Shown one piece after another: positions 1 through 8,907 of a stretch of DNA of 64,000 bases (positions are counted from its first letter, which is position 1; the number at the start of each line of letters is the position of its first letter). The notes beneath the pieces are model-generated. The model was not told where the DNA came from. It saw only the letters and a program-made list of their open reading frames with translations, and made no database searches. The translations under genes and the position numbers were made by a program. Origin of the DNA: Alkalibaculum sporogenes (GTDB lineage: Bacteria; Bacillota; Clostridia; Eubacteriales; Alkalibacteraceae); contig NZ_WHNX01000013.1 of the NCBI RefSeq assembly GCF_009362815.1, positions 42,285 to 106,284 on the forward strand. The letters are read 5' to 3'.

Positions 1-1
1 C

Positions 2-514
2 GCTAAAGAAATATTTATTCTTCCAAACAATAGCAATATACTTCTCGCTGCTAATCAAGCAAAGGAGATATCTGATAAAAGTATTATAGTTATACCTACT
101 AAAACTGTACCACAGGGGATTACTGCAATGCTGTCTTTTAATGGTGATATTGATATACAAGAAAATACAGCTACAATGATAGATGCAATAGAATATGTAA
201 AAACTGGACAAATAACATATGCAGTTAGAGATACGATATATAAAGATCTTACTATAAAAAAAGGCGACATTATTGGACTTATAGATAATAATATTCAAGT
301 TGTAGGTAATGATGTATACAAAGTTGCTATTGAACTTATGGAGAAAATGGTTGATGATGAAAGCTCATTAATCTCAATATACTATGGATCAGATACAAAA
401 CAAGATGAAGTAGAATCTTTTTTTGATAATATAGAAAAACAATACAGTGATCTAGATGTTGAACTAAATTATGGAGGTCAAGGTTTATATTATTTAATAG
501 TCTCCGTTGAATAA
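2..514 (+). CDS. DAK2/DegV-type fatty acid kinase-like protein YloV (C-terminal part, truncated by window edge)
   Basis: The reading frame is open from base 2 and runs through an internal ATG at 128 to the TAA at 512-514, so the gene starts outside the window. The visible 170 residues begin with a stretch matching the signature of YloV/FakA proteins (ILPNN, then VIPTKTVPQG about 40 residues in), followed by the C-terminal domain. In this family the N-terminal DAK domain phosphorylates fatty acids bound to FakB/DegV proteins for phospholipid synthesis. That function is carried over from the family, because the kinase domain itself is not visible. The next gene is recG, 40 bases downstream, the usual Firmicute order yloV-recG. 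The family call is firm; the exact role in this organism is inferred. Confidence 0.85.
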   Translation, partial: AKEIFILPNNSNILLAANQAKEISDKSIIVIPTKTVPQGITAMLSFNGDIDIQENTATMIDAIEYVKTGQITYAVRDTIYKDLTIKKGDIIGLIDNNIQVVGNDVYKVAIELMEKMVDDESSLISIYYGSDTKQDEVESFFDNIEKQYSDLDVELNYGGQGLYYLIVSVE

Positions 515-554
515 TTGTGATATTAAATAGAGTAAAACTTATGAGGAGTTTAAT

Positions 555-2597
555 ATGGATGTGAATGATTCAATTATACATATAAAGGGGATTGGAACAG
601 CTAAGGAAAAGTTGTTTAATATTCTAAATATATTTACAATAATGGATTTAATTGAACACTATCCCATTACCTATGAAGATCGAACACAAATACAACTTAC
701 TAATGAAGTTGTACTTGGTAGTAAAGCTTTACTAAAAGGTAAAATCATTACTAGTCCAGAAGTTAGAAAAATAAGAAATAATTTAAATATTACTAAGGCT
801 ATTGCACAGGACGAAAGTGGACAATTTCAACTAATATGGTATAATACCCCATATATGAAAAATAGTATCGTATTAGGTGAGTTCTATTATTTTTATGGTA
901 AAATTAATAGAACTCACGGTCAAATACAAATAGAGATGCCTGAATATGCTGAGATAAATAATAATAAAAAAATTTTTGGGATATTTCCAAAATACAAGTT
1001 AACTAAAGGTCTATCTCAAAATGATATTCGAAAGAGCATAAATCAAGTTATAAATAATGTTGATATAGATGATTATCTAAATAACGATTTAGTAAAAAAG
1101 TTTGAATTATATGAACTTAAACAGGCTTATAAGCATATACATTTCCCAGAAAGTTATAGACAATTAAACACAGCTAGAGATAGGCTTATATTAAACGAAT
1201 TTTTAGAAACTCAGTTGGCATTTAAATATATGAAAAATGAAAAATTGAAAAATAGTAATGCACTACGTTTCTCTATAAATAGAGAAGTTATGACCAAAAT
1301 AGATAGATTGGTGAATAGTTTACCATTTGAACTAACTTTATCACAAAAAAATGTATTAGATGAATTGTATGAAGATTTGAGAAATGATATTCCTATAAAT
1401 AGGCTAATACAAGGTGATGTGGGAAGTGGTAAAACCATACTAGCCGTAATAATGTTGTTGATTTGTCATTTAAACGGGTATCAAGGTGTAATAATGGTTC
1501 CAACGGAAATACTAGCTGAACAGCACTATAAATACATTGAAAGTTTATTTTCAAGATTAGAGATCAAAGCGAATATTGCTTTAATGACTAAATTTAAAAG
1601 TTCAAAAACAAGGTTAGAAACTTTAAGTAAAGTTTCCTCTGGAAAATATGATTTAATTATTGCTACCCACGGAGTAATACAACGTGATGTAGAGTTCTTA
1701 AATTTAGGTTTAGTAATTACTGATGAACAACATCGATTCGGAGTAAAACAGCGAAAACAGCTTACCAATAAGGGGAAAAATCCTCATGTTATAGTAATGA
1801 GTGCTACTCCAATACCTAGAACTATTTCTTTATCATTATACGGTGATTTAGATATATCTACTATTAATGTCTTACCTGCAGGGAGAAAGCCCATTCAAAC
1901 CTATTGTGTTAACACTACTTATAGAAATAGGATATACAAATTTATAGATGAAGAGATTAATAAAGGTAGACAAGCCTATATATTATGTCCTAGTATTGAA
2001 ATCAATGAAAAATTAAACTCTGCAGTTGAAATTTATGAGAGTCTAAAAAAAGGTATATTTAAAGATGTTTCAATTGATATACTTCATGGTAAAATTAATA
2101 ATGAAGAAAAAGAAAAAACTATGAGATTATTTTATGAAAATAAAATAAAAGTTCTGATATGTACCACAGTAGTAGAAGTTGGAATAAACGTACCAAATGC
2201 AACAATTATGCTTATAGAAAATGCTGAGAGGTTTGGTCTTGCTCAGTTACATCAGCTTAGAGGTAGAGTGGGAAGAGGAAATGAACAATCTTACTGCATG
2301 TTGTTAACCGATAATAAAAGCAATACAGTACAAGAAAGGATGAATGTTTTAGTACAGAGTACAGACGGGTTCTATATTTCTCAGAGAGATCTAGAACTTA
2401 GAGGACCTGGTGATTATTTTGGTTTTAATCAACACGGACTTCCAGGTTTTAAGTTAGCTGACCTTTCTAAACATCAGGATATACTTTTGACAGCAAATAA
2501 TATTGTAGAGTATATAATGGAAAGTGGCAATAAAGACATTGAATTTAAAATTTTAGACGTATTTAACAATAAATTGAAACAAATATCAATGAATTAA
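555..2597 (+). CDS. recG: ATP-dependent DNA helicase RecG
   Basis: This 680-residue protein has the usual RecG length. An N-terminal wedge/OB domain contains YEDR near residue 40. Superfamily 2 helicase motifs follow: GDVGSGKT (Walker A, near residue 287), DEQHRFG (motif II, near 390) and SATPIPRT (motif III, near 418). Near residue 560 is the QLRGRVGRG motif VI region. RecG reverses stalled forks and processes recombination intermediates in the cytoplasm. The ATG at 555 follows GAGGAG at 541-546 (spacing 8). rsmD follows directly, giving the compact recG-rsmD-coaD run typical of Clostridia. No residues appear to be missing. Confidence 0.97.
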   Translation: MDVNDSIIHIKGIGTAKEKLFNILNIFTIMDLIEHYPITYEDRTQIQLTNEVVLGSKALLKGKIITSPEVRKIRNNLNITKAIAQDESGQFQLIWYNTPYMKNSIVLGEFYYFYGKINRTHGQIQIEMPEYAEINNNKKIFGIFPKYKLTKGLSQNDIRKSINQVINNVDIDDYLNNDLVKKFELYELKQAYKHIHFPESYRQLNTARDRLILNEFLETQLAFKYMKNEKLKNSNALRFSINREVMTKIDRLVNSLPFELTLSQKNVLDELYEDLRNDIPINRLIQGDVGSGKTILAVIMLLICHLNGYQGVIMVPTEILAEQHYKYIESLFSRLEIKANIALMTKFKSSKTRLETLSKVSSGKYDLIIATHGVIQRDVEFLNLGLVITDEQHRFGVKQRKQLTNKGKNPHVIVMSATPIPRTISLSLYGDLDISTINVLPAGRKPIQTYCVNTTYRNRIYKFIDEEINKGRQAYILCPSIEINEKLNSAVEIYESLKKGIFKDVSIDILHGKINNEEKEKTMRLFYENKIKVLICTTVVEVGINVPNATIMLIENAERFGLAQLHQLRGRVGRGNEQSYCMLLTDNKSNTVQERMNVLVQSTDGFYISQRDLELRGPGDYFGFNQHGLPGFKLADLSKHQDILLTANNIVEYIMESGNKDIEFKILDVFNNKLKQISMN

Positions 2598-2615
2598 TGG
2601 ATGGATGGAGTCTAT

Positions 2616-3173
2616 ATGAGGGTAATTACAGGCAAGGCAAAAGGAAAAAAGTTGTATTCACCAAAGGATGATAGGGTAAGACCTACTTCTGATAAAATAA
2701 AACAATCGTTTTTTAATATAATTGATTCATTAATTAAAGACTCTGTATTTATTGATTGTTTTTCAGGTACTGGTGCTATCGGTATTGAGGCTCTTAGTAG
2801 AGGTGCTAAAGAAGTGTACTTTATCGACAATAATAAAGAAAGTGTTTTACTAATTAAAAAAAACTTAAATACAACCGATTTAAATAGTATGGGTAATATA
2901 ATTGAAATGAATGTGGAAGATGCGATTTCTAATCTGTCAAAAGAAAATGTAATTGCAGATATCATTTTTATGGATCCACCATATGCACTAGATATAATTC
3001 CAAGTATAATAAAACAGATTAGCAAAAACAATATCTTATCACAAGATGGTATTATTGTAGCTGAACACGATAAAAAGTATATACCTGAGGAAACTATCTT
3101 AGATTACCAAATATCAAATAAAAGAGTTTATGGCAATACAACAATGACGTACTACAAGAGATTAAATCTCTAA
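2616..3173 (+). CDS. rsmD: 16S rRNA (guanine(966)-N(2))-methyltransferase RsmD
   Basis: The protein is a small Rossmann-fold methyltransferase. It starts MRVITGKAKGKKL, has the RPTSDKIKQSFFNI segment near residue 25, the SAM-binding loop FSGTGAIGIEALSRG near 50 and the N6/N2-amino methyltransferase motif DPPY near 120. It methylates G966 of 16S rRNA. An upstream in-frame ATG exists at 2601, but GGAG at 2607-2610 lies inside that reading and is spaced correctly for the ATG at 2616, which also gives the family's conserved N-terminus. I therefore chose 2616. It lies 18 bases after recG and 19 before coaD, probably in one transcript. Confidence 0.95.
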   Translation: MRVITGKAKGKKLYSPKDDRVRPTSDKIKQSFFNIIDSLIKDSVFIDCFSGTGAIGIEALSRGAKEVYFIDNNKESVLLIKKNLNTTDLNSMGNIIEMNVEDAISNLSKENVIADIIFMDPPYALDIIPSIIKQISKNNILSQDGIIVAEHDKKYIPEETILDYQISNKRVYGNTTMTYYKRLNL

Positions 3174-3192
3174 CTACAAAAGAAGGTGTGAT

Positions 3193-3672
3193 ATGAGAAT
3201 AGCAGTTTACCCAGGGAGTTTTGATCCTATAACAAATGGACATGTAGACATTATAGAACGAGCTTCAAAAATGTTTGACAAGCTTATAGTATCAGTATTA
3301 CTGAATAATAAAAAGGAACCCATGTTTACTAGTGATGAAAGAATAGATATGATAAAAAACTCTATAACTCATTTAAATAATGTTGAGGTAGATTCTTTTG
3401 AAGGATTATTAGTAAATTATTTAAACGAAAAAAAAGTAAATGTTGTCATTAGAGGTCTAAGAGCTATGTCTGATTTTGAAAATGAATTCCAGATGGCTTT
3501 GATGAATAAGAAGCTTTGGGATGATGTAGAGACGATATTTTTAATTACAAAGGTAGAATATTCATATTTAAGTTCTAGTGCAGTAAAAGAAGTAGCAGTT
3601 TTTAATGGACATATGAAGGATTTAGTGCCAGATAATGTGTACAATAAATTACAAAAAAAGTTAGGGGTTTAA
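3193..3672 (+). CDS. coaD: phosphopantetheine adenylyltransferase (CoaD)
   Basis: The 159-residue protein starts with YPGSFDPITNGHVDII, which carries the T/HxGH nucleotidyltransferase signature (NGH). Near residues 88-100 is the RGLRAMSDFENE substrate-binding segment, and near 125 the YSYLSSSAVKE segment equivalent to the ISSS motif. It transfers AMP to 4'-phosphopantetheine, the penultimate step of coenzyme A synthesis, as a cytoplasmic hexamer. The length is typical. Start ATG follows GAAGGTG at a good distance. Its link to acpP and plsX downstream is through CoA-derived phosphopantetheine. Confidence 0.97.
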   Translation: MRIAVYPGSFDPITNGHVDIIERASKMFDKLIVSVLLNNKKEPMFTSDERIDMIKNSITHLNNVEVDSFEGLLVNYLNEKKVNVVIRGLRAMSDFENEFQMALMNKKLWDDVETIFLITKVEYSYLSSSAVKEVAVFNGHMKDLVPDNVYNKLQKKLGV

Positions 3673-3675
3673 CAT

Positions 3676-4119
3676 ATGAAAATTATCTCATTATTAAACG
3701 AATTAGAGAGAATAATACAAGAAAGTACAAATCTGCCCTTATCATCCAAAATACTAGTAAATCCAGAGCAAATTCTTGAGATAATTCAAGAAATACTACA
3801 AAGTTTGCCTGATGACATGAAAGAAGCTCAATGGGTTAAAGAAGAGCGTAAAAAAATATTGATAGAAGCTCAAAAAGATGCTGAGAGAGTACTAGGTGAT
3901 GCAGAATCAAAAATAAGAGAAATGGTTGATGAAAATCAGATTACTCAATCAGCTTATTTAGAGGCAGAAGAAATTAGAAAAAGAGCTGAAGATATCTCTA
4001 AAGAAATAAGACAGTCTACTAATGAATATGCTGATAATGTCCTTAAAAAAATGCAATTTGATTTAAAATCACTAATGGAGCAAATTGAAAATAATAGAAA
4101 AGAATTAAGAGGTAAGTAG
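3676..4119 (+). CDS. coiled-coil protein, ATPase subunit H/DivIVA-like
   Basis: This 147-residue, highly charged protein is almost entirely predicted helix. From about residue 55 the heptad-like run KKILIEAQKDAERVL continues to the end and resembles the stalk subunits of V/F-type ATPases (E/H or b subunits) and DivIVA-like proteins. There is no membrane segment. Clostridia usually carry such a gene immediately after coaD, often labelled as an ATPase; the true function is not known. It begins 4 bases after coaD, so it is co-translated with it. Its stop codon (4117-4119) abuts the stop of the convergent ylbJ, leaving no room for a separate terminator. Confidence 0.7.
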   Translation: MKIISLLNELERIIQESTNLPLSSKILVNPEQILEIIQEILQSLPDDMKEAQWVKEERKKILIEAQKDAERVLGDAESKIREMVDENQITQSAYLEAEEIRKRAEDISKEIRQSTNEYADNVLKKMQFDLKSLMEQIENNRKELRGK

Positions 4120-5256
4120 TTAGTTTTTTTTGATCTTTCTACAGATAAATATAAATATTGTTATTAGTGCTAGTATCGATATTGTTTGGTAATAAAATAT
4201 TGAGTAATTGAAATTTTCAAATGAATTCATAATTTCCAAGTTACTATATACACTCAAAGAAGTAGGGTAAATTAGTTTATAACTTAATAGGGCAATACCC
4301 ATTGATATGAAACTTTGACTAATTTTGCCTAACAAAAAACCTGAATATTTTATATCCGTCTCAACTAAGAAGGAATTTGTCTGCATATGAATAGACAGAC
4401 CACTCCAGGCGATAATAAACGACGTTATAGCTACTTTTATAAAGAGAGGGTCACTACACTTACTTATAATATTTATTCCAAGCGTGATCTCAAATAAGCC
4501 GTATAAAATGCCATTGATTAACTGATCACTTAATTGCATAAAATTCAAATGTCTAGAAAACATATTGGCAAATAAATCAATAAGTCCAGTGATTTCAAGA
4601 TAATTTATGAATATATTAAAAAATACCATGTATCCTCCTATTTTAAGAATATTTTGCGTAGAGTCTACAATGGCACTATTGATTATAATAGAAAAATTTT
4701 TATTTTCACTTCGCTTAAATACACCTGTTGAAAGTTTCTCTTTATAGAAATTCTTCAAAAACAAGGTGTTTATTATGGCACCTAAATAGTTTGATATGAG
4801 CAAAATCGGTACTACTACCATATTATCAAACATCTGGAGTGCAACTATACCTATGATAAATGCTGGACCAGTTGTACTACACAAACCTAATAATTTATAA
4901 CTCTCAGTTACTGAGACTACATTTTCCTTTCTTAAGTCACATACTATTTTTCCACCTAATGGATATCCAGATATATATCCCATTGCTAAGGGTAGTATTC
5001 CACTTCCTGATATATTAAATATTTTATTCATGACTTTATTAAATAATTTTTGCAACAAATACGCTGTATCTAATTGAAATAGAATATGACTAAAAATCAT
5101 AAAAGGGAATAAAGATGGCATGACATTATAAAACCATAAATTTATACCGTCTAAGACTGATTTAATGGCAAGTCTAGTATCAGATATTAATAAACCCAGC
5201 ATAATACTTGTTATTAAGATAAGGAGAATATTTTTAGTTGCTATTTTTTTTATCAT
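4120..5256 (-). CDS. ylbJ: sporulation integral membrane protein YlbJ
   Basis: The 378-residue protein is strongly hydrophobic with roughly eight to ten membrane spans. It holds the nucleoside-transporter-gate-like motif SGYPLGGKIVCDLR near residue 93 and a second SGLSIHMQ-type gate segment near 285. YlbJ is needed for sporulation in Bacillus and is placed in the spore envelope membranes; its cargo is unknown. It is the main sign here that the organism makes endospores. The gene is encoded opposite to its neighbours, tail to tail with the coiled-coil gene and upstream of the coaD block, an arrangement common in Clostridia. Confidence 0.9.
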   Translation of the reverse strand: MIKKIATKNILLILITSIMLGLLISDTRLAIKSVLDGINLWFYNVMPSLFPFMIFSHILFQLDTAYLLQKLFNKVMNKIFNISGSGILPLAMGYISGYPLGGKIVCDLRKENVVSVTESYKLLGLCSTTGPAFIIGIVALQMFDNMVVVPILLISNYLGAIINTLFLKNFYKEKLSTGVFKRSENKNFSIIINSAIVDSTQNILKIGGYMVFFNIFINYLEITGLIDLFANMFSRHLNFMQLSDQLINGILYGLFEITLGINIISKCSDPLFIKVAITSFIIAWSGLSIHMQTNSFLVETDIKYSGFLLGKISQSFISMGIALLSYKLIYPTSLSVYSNLEIMNSFENFNYSIFYYQTISILALITIFIFICRKIKKN

Positions 5257-5290
5257 ATATTATTCTATTATTCAATTACAGAAAAAATTA

Positions 5291-6511
5291 TTATATTTGT
5301 ATTATTTCCGGCTTTTTAATAAAATCACTGTTTATTTTATTTATATCAGTAGTTAGATAGTAGTAGTTAGTAGATAATACATCTTTGTTAATAGAATAAC
5401 GTTGAAAACTATCCAAATCCTTATAATCTTTAGCGAGATTTGTAACAATTTTTATCTCGCTATTTAGCTTAATTTGCTTTAAAATTTCTTTTCCTCTTTC
5501 GTTAAATGCTAATACGCGAAGATATGGTTTATAGTCATAATTTTTAAATATTTGTTTGGCATCAGCGCTTTTATGTGAGTGTAAAAAATTAATAAGTATC
5601 CTTTTAATTCTTGTTTTTGTATATCTTTTTGTATGAATATGATTAACTAGCTCATCCATTGTTTTACAAGCGTACGCTGATTTTAGTATTCTATTTTCTA
5701 GTCCTTCACTTACATCAAAGAATTCTTTTAATTCATCTGGAGAAGATTTGAATAAATCTCCAACTATTAAGGAAAAATAATTTTCGAGATTATTAAATTG
5801 ATTGCCATATAGGTATAGACTTTTATAAGTTGAATCTGGTACTACATCAATTACACTTTCTATATCCATAGTTTTGAGTAGAAGGTTACGTATATGTGTA
5901 GCGCCAACAAAATTGTTTACTATTTTTTCATCATGATAACCTACATTCACTCGCTGTATTGGCAATGGAGCTATACTGCTATTAAATTTATATAACCATT
6001 TTAAGTATTCAATAGCTAAAATATTATTAGGAGTAGTGATTATATGGTCAGTAGTATTTAGGAAATCTCCTAGTGCTAGCTGTCTAGCACTAGGGAAAGA
6101 TTTGCCTTTGTTTAAATAACTTTTTAGAAGTTCTCTATAGTAAGGTGGCTCATCTATAAGAATTTTTGCTATTTCAGATAATTCTGAAAGACTATCATTT
6201 TCACATCCAAAGCTTAGAGTACTGACAATATTGAGTGCATCTAGAGTAATTACACTACCATATGCAAAAATTTCTGCACTTTGACAACTAAATACATATG
6301 GAAGTTCTACTACTAAATCGATACCATTTTTTACTGAAATGCTAGCCCTAGTCCACTTGTCTAGTAAGGCTGGTTCACCTCTTTGCAAAAAACTACCGCT
6401 CATAATAGCCATAGTGTGTGAACATTGGCTTTTTTCTTTAGATATATTTAAATGATAAGCATGTCCGTTATGAAAAGGATTATATTCGGCAATAATACTA
6501 AGTAGTTTCAT
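5291..6511 (-). CDS. tmcAL: tRNA(Met) cytidine acetate ligase TmcAL (YlbM)
   Basis: The protein has 406 residues. The N-terminus carries the nucleotidyltransferase signature AEYNPFHNGHAYHL and then SGSFLQRGEPALLDKWTR, both diagnostic of YlbM/TmcAL. The family makes N4-acetylcytidine at the wobble base of elongator tRNA(Met) using acetate and ATP. It is divergent from ackA, the acetate kinase gene, across a 144-base spacer. Both enzymes handle acetate, so joint placement may be functional, though the order is also simply common in Clostridia. The start ATG is preceded on the - strand by GGAGG about 8 bases away. Confidence 0.93.
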   Translation of the reverse strand: MKLLSIIAEYNPFHNGHAYHLNISKEKSQCSHTMAIMSGSFLQRGEPALLDKWTRASISVKNGIDLVVELPYVFSCQSAEIFAYGSVITLDALNIVSTLSFGCENDSLSELSEIAKILIDEPPYYRELLKSYLNKGKSFPSARQLALGDFLNTTDHIITTPNNILAIEYLKWLYKFNSSIAPLPIQRVNVGYHDEKIVNNFVGATHIRNLLLKTMDIESVIDVVPDSTYKSLYLYGNQFNNLENYFSLIVGDLFKSSPDELKEFFDVSEGLENRILKSAYACKTMDELVNHIHTKRYTKTRIKRILINFLHSHKSADAKQIFKNYDYKPYLRVLAFNERGKEILKQIKLNSEIKIVTNLAKDYKDLDSFQRYSINKDVLSTNYYYLTTDINKINSDFIKKPEIIQI

Positions 6512-6655
6512 AATTTAACCTCCAATAATTGTTGTAGTACAAAAATCATAACCGAAAATTATGTTTTTTTGAAGTGATTTAGTAGAAATATTTTTATAAT
6601 GTGATAAAATAGTCAAAGAGAGATAATGTAAAATATAAAATAGGAGATGTTTTTA

Positions 6656-7876
6656 TTGAATATACTAGTGATTAACTGTGGAAGTTCGTCTTTAAAATAT
6701 CAATTAGTAGACATGAGTAATGAAAAAGTTTTAGCAAAAGGGCTTGCAGAAAAAATAGGATTAGAAGATTCAATATTTACTCATAGTCCAGATGGAAAAT
6801 ATAAATTAGTTAAAAAAGGAACATTGAAAGATCATGAAGAAGCATTAAATATAGTTATGGATTCTTTAGTGGATGAAAAATATGGAGTTATAAAAGCACT
6901 TACAGAGATCGATGCTGTTGGTCATAGAATTGTACACGGTGGAGAATACTATTCTTCTTCTGTACTTATAGATGATGATGTTGTAGATGCTATAAAAAAA
7001 TGCATCGAGGTAGCACCTTTGCATAATCCTGCAAATATCCTAGGTATAAATGCTTGTAAGCGTCTTTTGCCTGGTATACCAATGGTCGCAGTATTTGACA
7101 CAGCCTTCCATCAAACAATGCCAAAAGAGGCATATATCTATCCTCTACCATACGAATATTACAATAAATACAAAGTTAGAAAATACGGTTTTCATGGCAC
7201 TTCACACAAATATGTTTCACAAAGGGCTGCTTGTATCTTAAACAAACCAATAGAAGAACTAAAAATTATAACTTGTCATCTAGGTAATGGTGCTAGTTTA
7301 ACGGCGATAAAGAATGGAAAATCTATAGATACAACTATGGGCTTTACACCTTTAGAAGGTTTAGCTATGGGAACAAGATGTGGAAGCATTGACCCATCAA
7401 TTGTTACTTACCTAATGGGAAAAGAAAATATTGATTCTCATGAAGTTGATGAAATATTAAACAAAAAGTCTGGTGTACTTGGTATATCTGGTGTTAGCTC
7501 AGATTTCAGAGATATCGAATCTGCTGTTGAAGATGGAAATAGCAGAGCGCAACTGGCATTAGATGTTTTCGACTATAAAGTAAAAACTTCTATAGGGTCA
7601 TATGTAGCAGCTATGAACGGAGTAGACGCTATTGTCTTTACAGCAGGACTTGGTGAAAATTCAGCGTATACTAGAAAAAACATATGTTCAGGATTAAGCT
7701 ATTTAGGAATGACTATAGATGATGAAAAAAATAGTATAAGAAGAGAAGAAGTAATTATTTCTACACCAGATTCTAAAGTTAAAATAATTGTGATTCCAAC
7801 AGATGAAGAAATGGCTATTGCAAGAGATACAAAAGAGATAATAGTAAATGACGTGCTTGACAAAGTATTATATTGA
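6656..7876 (+). CDS. ackA: acetate kinase
   Basis: The acetate kinase signatures are present in order: [12 protein letters not shown] at the N-terminus, GHRIVHGGE near residue 85, FHQTMP near 145, [10 protein letters not shown] near 180, CHLGNGAS near 208 and [15 protein letters not shown] near 235. It interconverts acetyl phosphate and acetate, the main ATP-yielding step of many fermentations. An ATG at 6647 abuts the AGGAG at 6642-6646, too close to be used. The TTG at 6656 is 9 bases from that site and gives the standard MNILVINCG start, so I chose it. A -10-like TATAAT lies at 6595-6600 with no good -35. DUF177-rpmF follows. Confidence 0.97.
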   Translation: MNILVINCGSSSLKYQLVDMSNEKVLAKGLAEKIGLEDSIFTHSPDGKYKLVKKGTLKDHEEALNIVMDSLVDEKYGVIKALTEIDAVGHRIVHGGEYYSSSVLIDDDVVDAIKKCIEVAPLHNPANILGINACKRLLPGIPMVAVFDTAFHQTMPKEAYIYPLPYEYYNKYKVRKYGFHGTSHKYVSQRAACILNKPIEELKIITCHLGNGASLTAIKNGKSIDTTMGFTPLEGLAMGTRCGSIDPSIVTYLMGKENIDSHEVDEILNKKSGVLGISGVSSDFRDIESAVEDGNSRAQLALDVFDYKVKTSIGSYVAAMNGVDAIVFTAGLGENSAYTRKNICSGLSYLGMTIDDEKNSIRREEVIISTPDSKVKIIVIPTDEEMAIARDTKEIIVNDVLDKVLY

Positions 7877-7913
7877 AGATATAATTATCTCTGCTAGTTC
7901 AGAGGTGATTTAA

Positions 7914-8387
7914 ATGATTATTGACATTTTATCTCTATTGACGAGACAGGAAAAAGTAATAGAAGTAAATAGAAAAATACCCAATTTTATATCTGAATTG
8001 AATTGTGACAAACCTATTGAAGTTAAGGGTAGAATTCATATTGAAAATCAATCCATTAAGATAAATCTTAATGTAAAGTTGTACATTGATATGGTATGTT
8101 CAAGATGTATTGAAGAATTCAATTATTTAATAGATATAGAAATAATTGAAGACTATGATATGGCCGAAAATCAAGGACTGTTACAAAACGATACTTTAGA
8201 CTTGACAGAATTGATACGAGAGAGTATTTTGTTACATATTCCTATACAGGCCTTATGTGATGTAAGCTGTAAAGGTTTGTGCGCGATATGTGGGGAAAAC
8301 AAAAATATTCATAATTGTGATTGCGATAAGGATCAAATAGATCCTCGGTTATCTGTTCTGAACAATCTGTTAAATGGGGATGAATAG
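7914..8387 (+). CDS. DUF177 (YceD-type) protein upstream of rpmF
   Basis: The 157-residue protein has the DUF177 pattern: a beta-rich N-terminal half, a CSRC pair near residue 63 and the C-terminal [13 protein letters not shown] segment followed by more cysteines, suggesting a bound metal. YceD/DUF177 proteins are nearly always encoded directly before rpmF and are thought to act in 23S rRNA or ribosome assembly. Here the stop is 11 bases before rpmF, so the pair should be co-translated. The start ATG follows GAGGTGA. The family is clear; the precise function is inferred from gene neighbourhood. Confidence 0.9.
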   Translation: MIIDILSLLTRQEKVIEVNRKIPNFISELNCDKPIEVKGRIHIENQSIKINLNVKLYIDMVCSRCIEEFNYLIDIEIIEDYDMAENQGLLQNDTLDLTELIRESILLHIPIQALCDVSCKGLCAICGENKNIHNCDCDKDQIDPRLSVLNNLLNGDE

Positions 8388-8398
8388 GAGGTGTAGAA

Positions 8399-8572
8399 AT
8401 GGCAGTACCAAAAAGAAAGGTATCCAAATCTAGAAGAGACAAGAGAAGAACTCATTACAAATTAAATGTACCAGGTATGAGCACTTGCCCTAAATGTGGT
8501 GAAATCAAACTACCTCATAGAGTTTGTAGAGCATGTGGAACTTATAAAGATAAGGCAGTATTAGAAGTATAA
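8399..8572 (+). CDS. rpmF: 50S ribosomal protein L32
   Basis: The 57 codons begin [17 protein letters not shown], the standard bacterial L32 start, followed by a four-cysteine zinc ribbon (CPKCG near residue 30, CRACG near 43). L32 belongs to the large ribosomal subunit. The ATG is preceded by TAGGAGG at 8385-8391. A strong intrinsic terminator at 8612-8651 ends the transcript. The zinc-binding form, rather than the cysteine-free paralog used under zinc starvation, is the one present. Confidence 0.97.
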   Translation: MAVPKRKVSKSRRDKRRTHYKLNVPGMSTCPKCGEIKLPHRVCRACGTYKDKAVLEV

Positions 8573-8611
8573 ATAATAGGTAGAGTAAATCTTTGCCTTT
8601 GTTTTACAGAT

Positions 8612-8651
8612 AAGTAAGCCCTCACCTCTTAGATGGGGTGAGGGCTTACTT
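8612..8651 (+). terminator. intrinsic terminator after rpmF
   Basis: A perfect 15-base-pair stem (arms 8612-8626 and 8637-8651, GC-rich core GCCCTCACC) with a 10-base loop sits 40 bases after the rpmF stop. It ends the ackA/DUF177/rpmF transcription block. The 3' tract is short (CTTACTTTAT), so termination may be weaker than the stem suggests. Confidence 0.85.
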
Positions 8652-8790
8652 TATGATAGAAATTTAGGTAGTTCTATTGTTAAACAGACTAAATAAAGTA
8701 CTAAGATTGCTGTGGTAAATTCACAGCCACATTAGCAAGGATAACTTGCATCAGGTGTATAAGACTCAATTTATCCTGCATTAACAGGCC

Positions 8791-8863
8791 TTGGCTCGTT
8801 GATTCACTAAAACTATTATACAGAGGGTTAAGAAAACTCTTACTGAATAAAGTTTTACTTTAT
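8791..8863 (+). repeat. dispersed palindromic repeat family R1, degenerate copy
   Basis: This stretch before plsX shares the order TTGGCTCGTTG ... AAAACTA ... ACTGAATAAAGTTTTACTTTAT with the better preserved copies at 27562-27638 and 35346-35408. Its stem arms have drifted (CAGAGGG against ACTCTTACTG). It contains no coding potential. The rest of the 335-base gap between rpmF and plsX holds the rpmF terminator and no gene. Confidence 0.7.
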
Positions 8864-8907
8864 ATTGAGATCTGGTATATTTGATTATTATTATGGAGTG
8901 AGTTTCA

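Noticed and set aside
1211..1438. Antisense frames inside recG and other long genes
   Set aside because: They lie wholly within well-supported genes and have no ribosome sites or family matches.
8660..8790. A possible FapR operator (AAAGTACTAAGAT) upstream of plsX
   Set aside because: Only a half-site-like match was seen; the palindromic consensus is absent.
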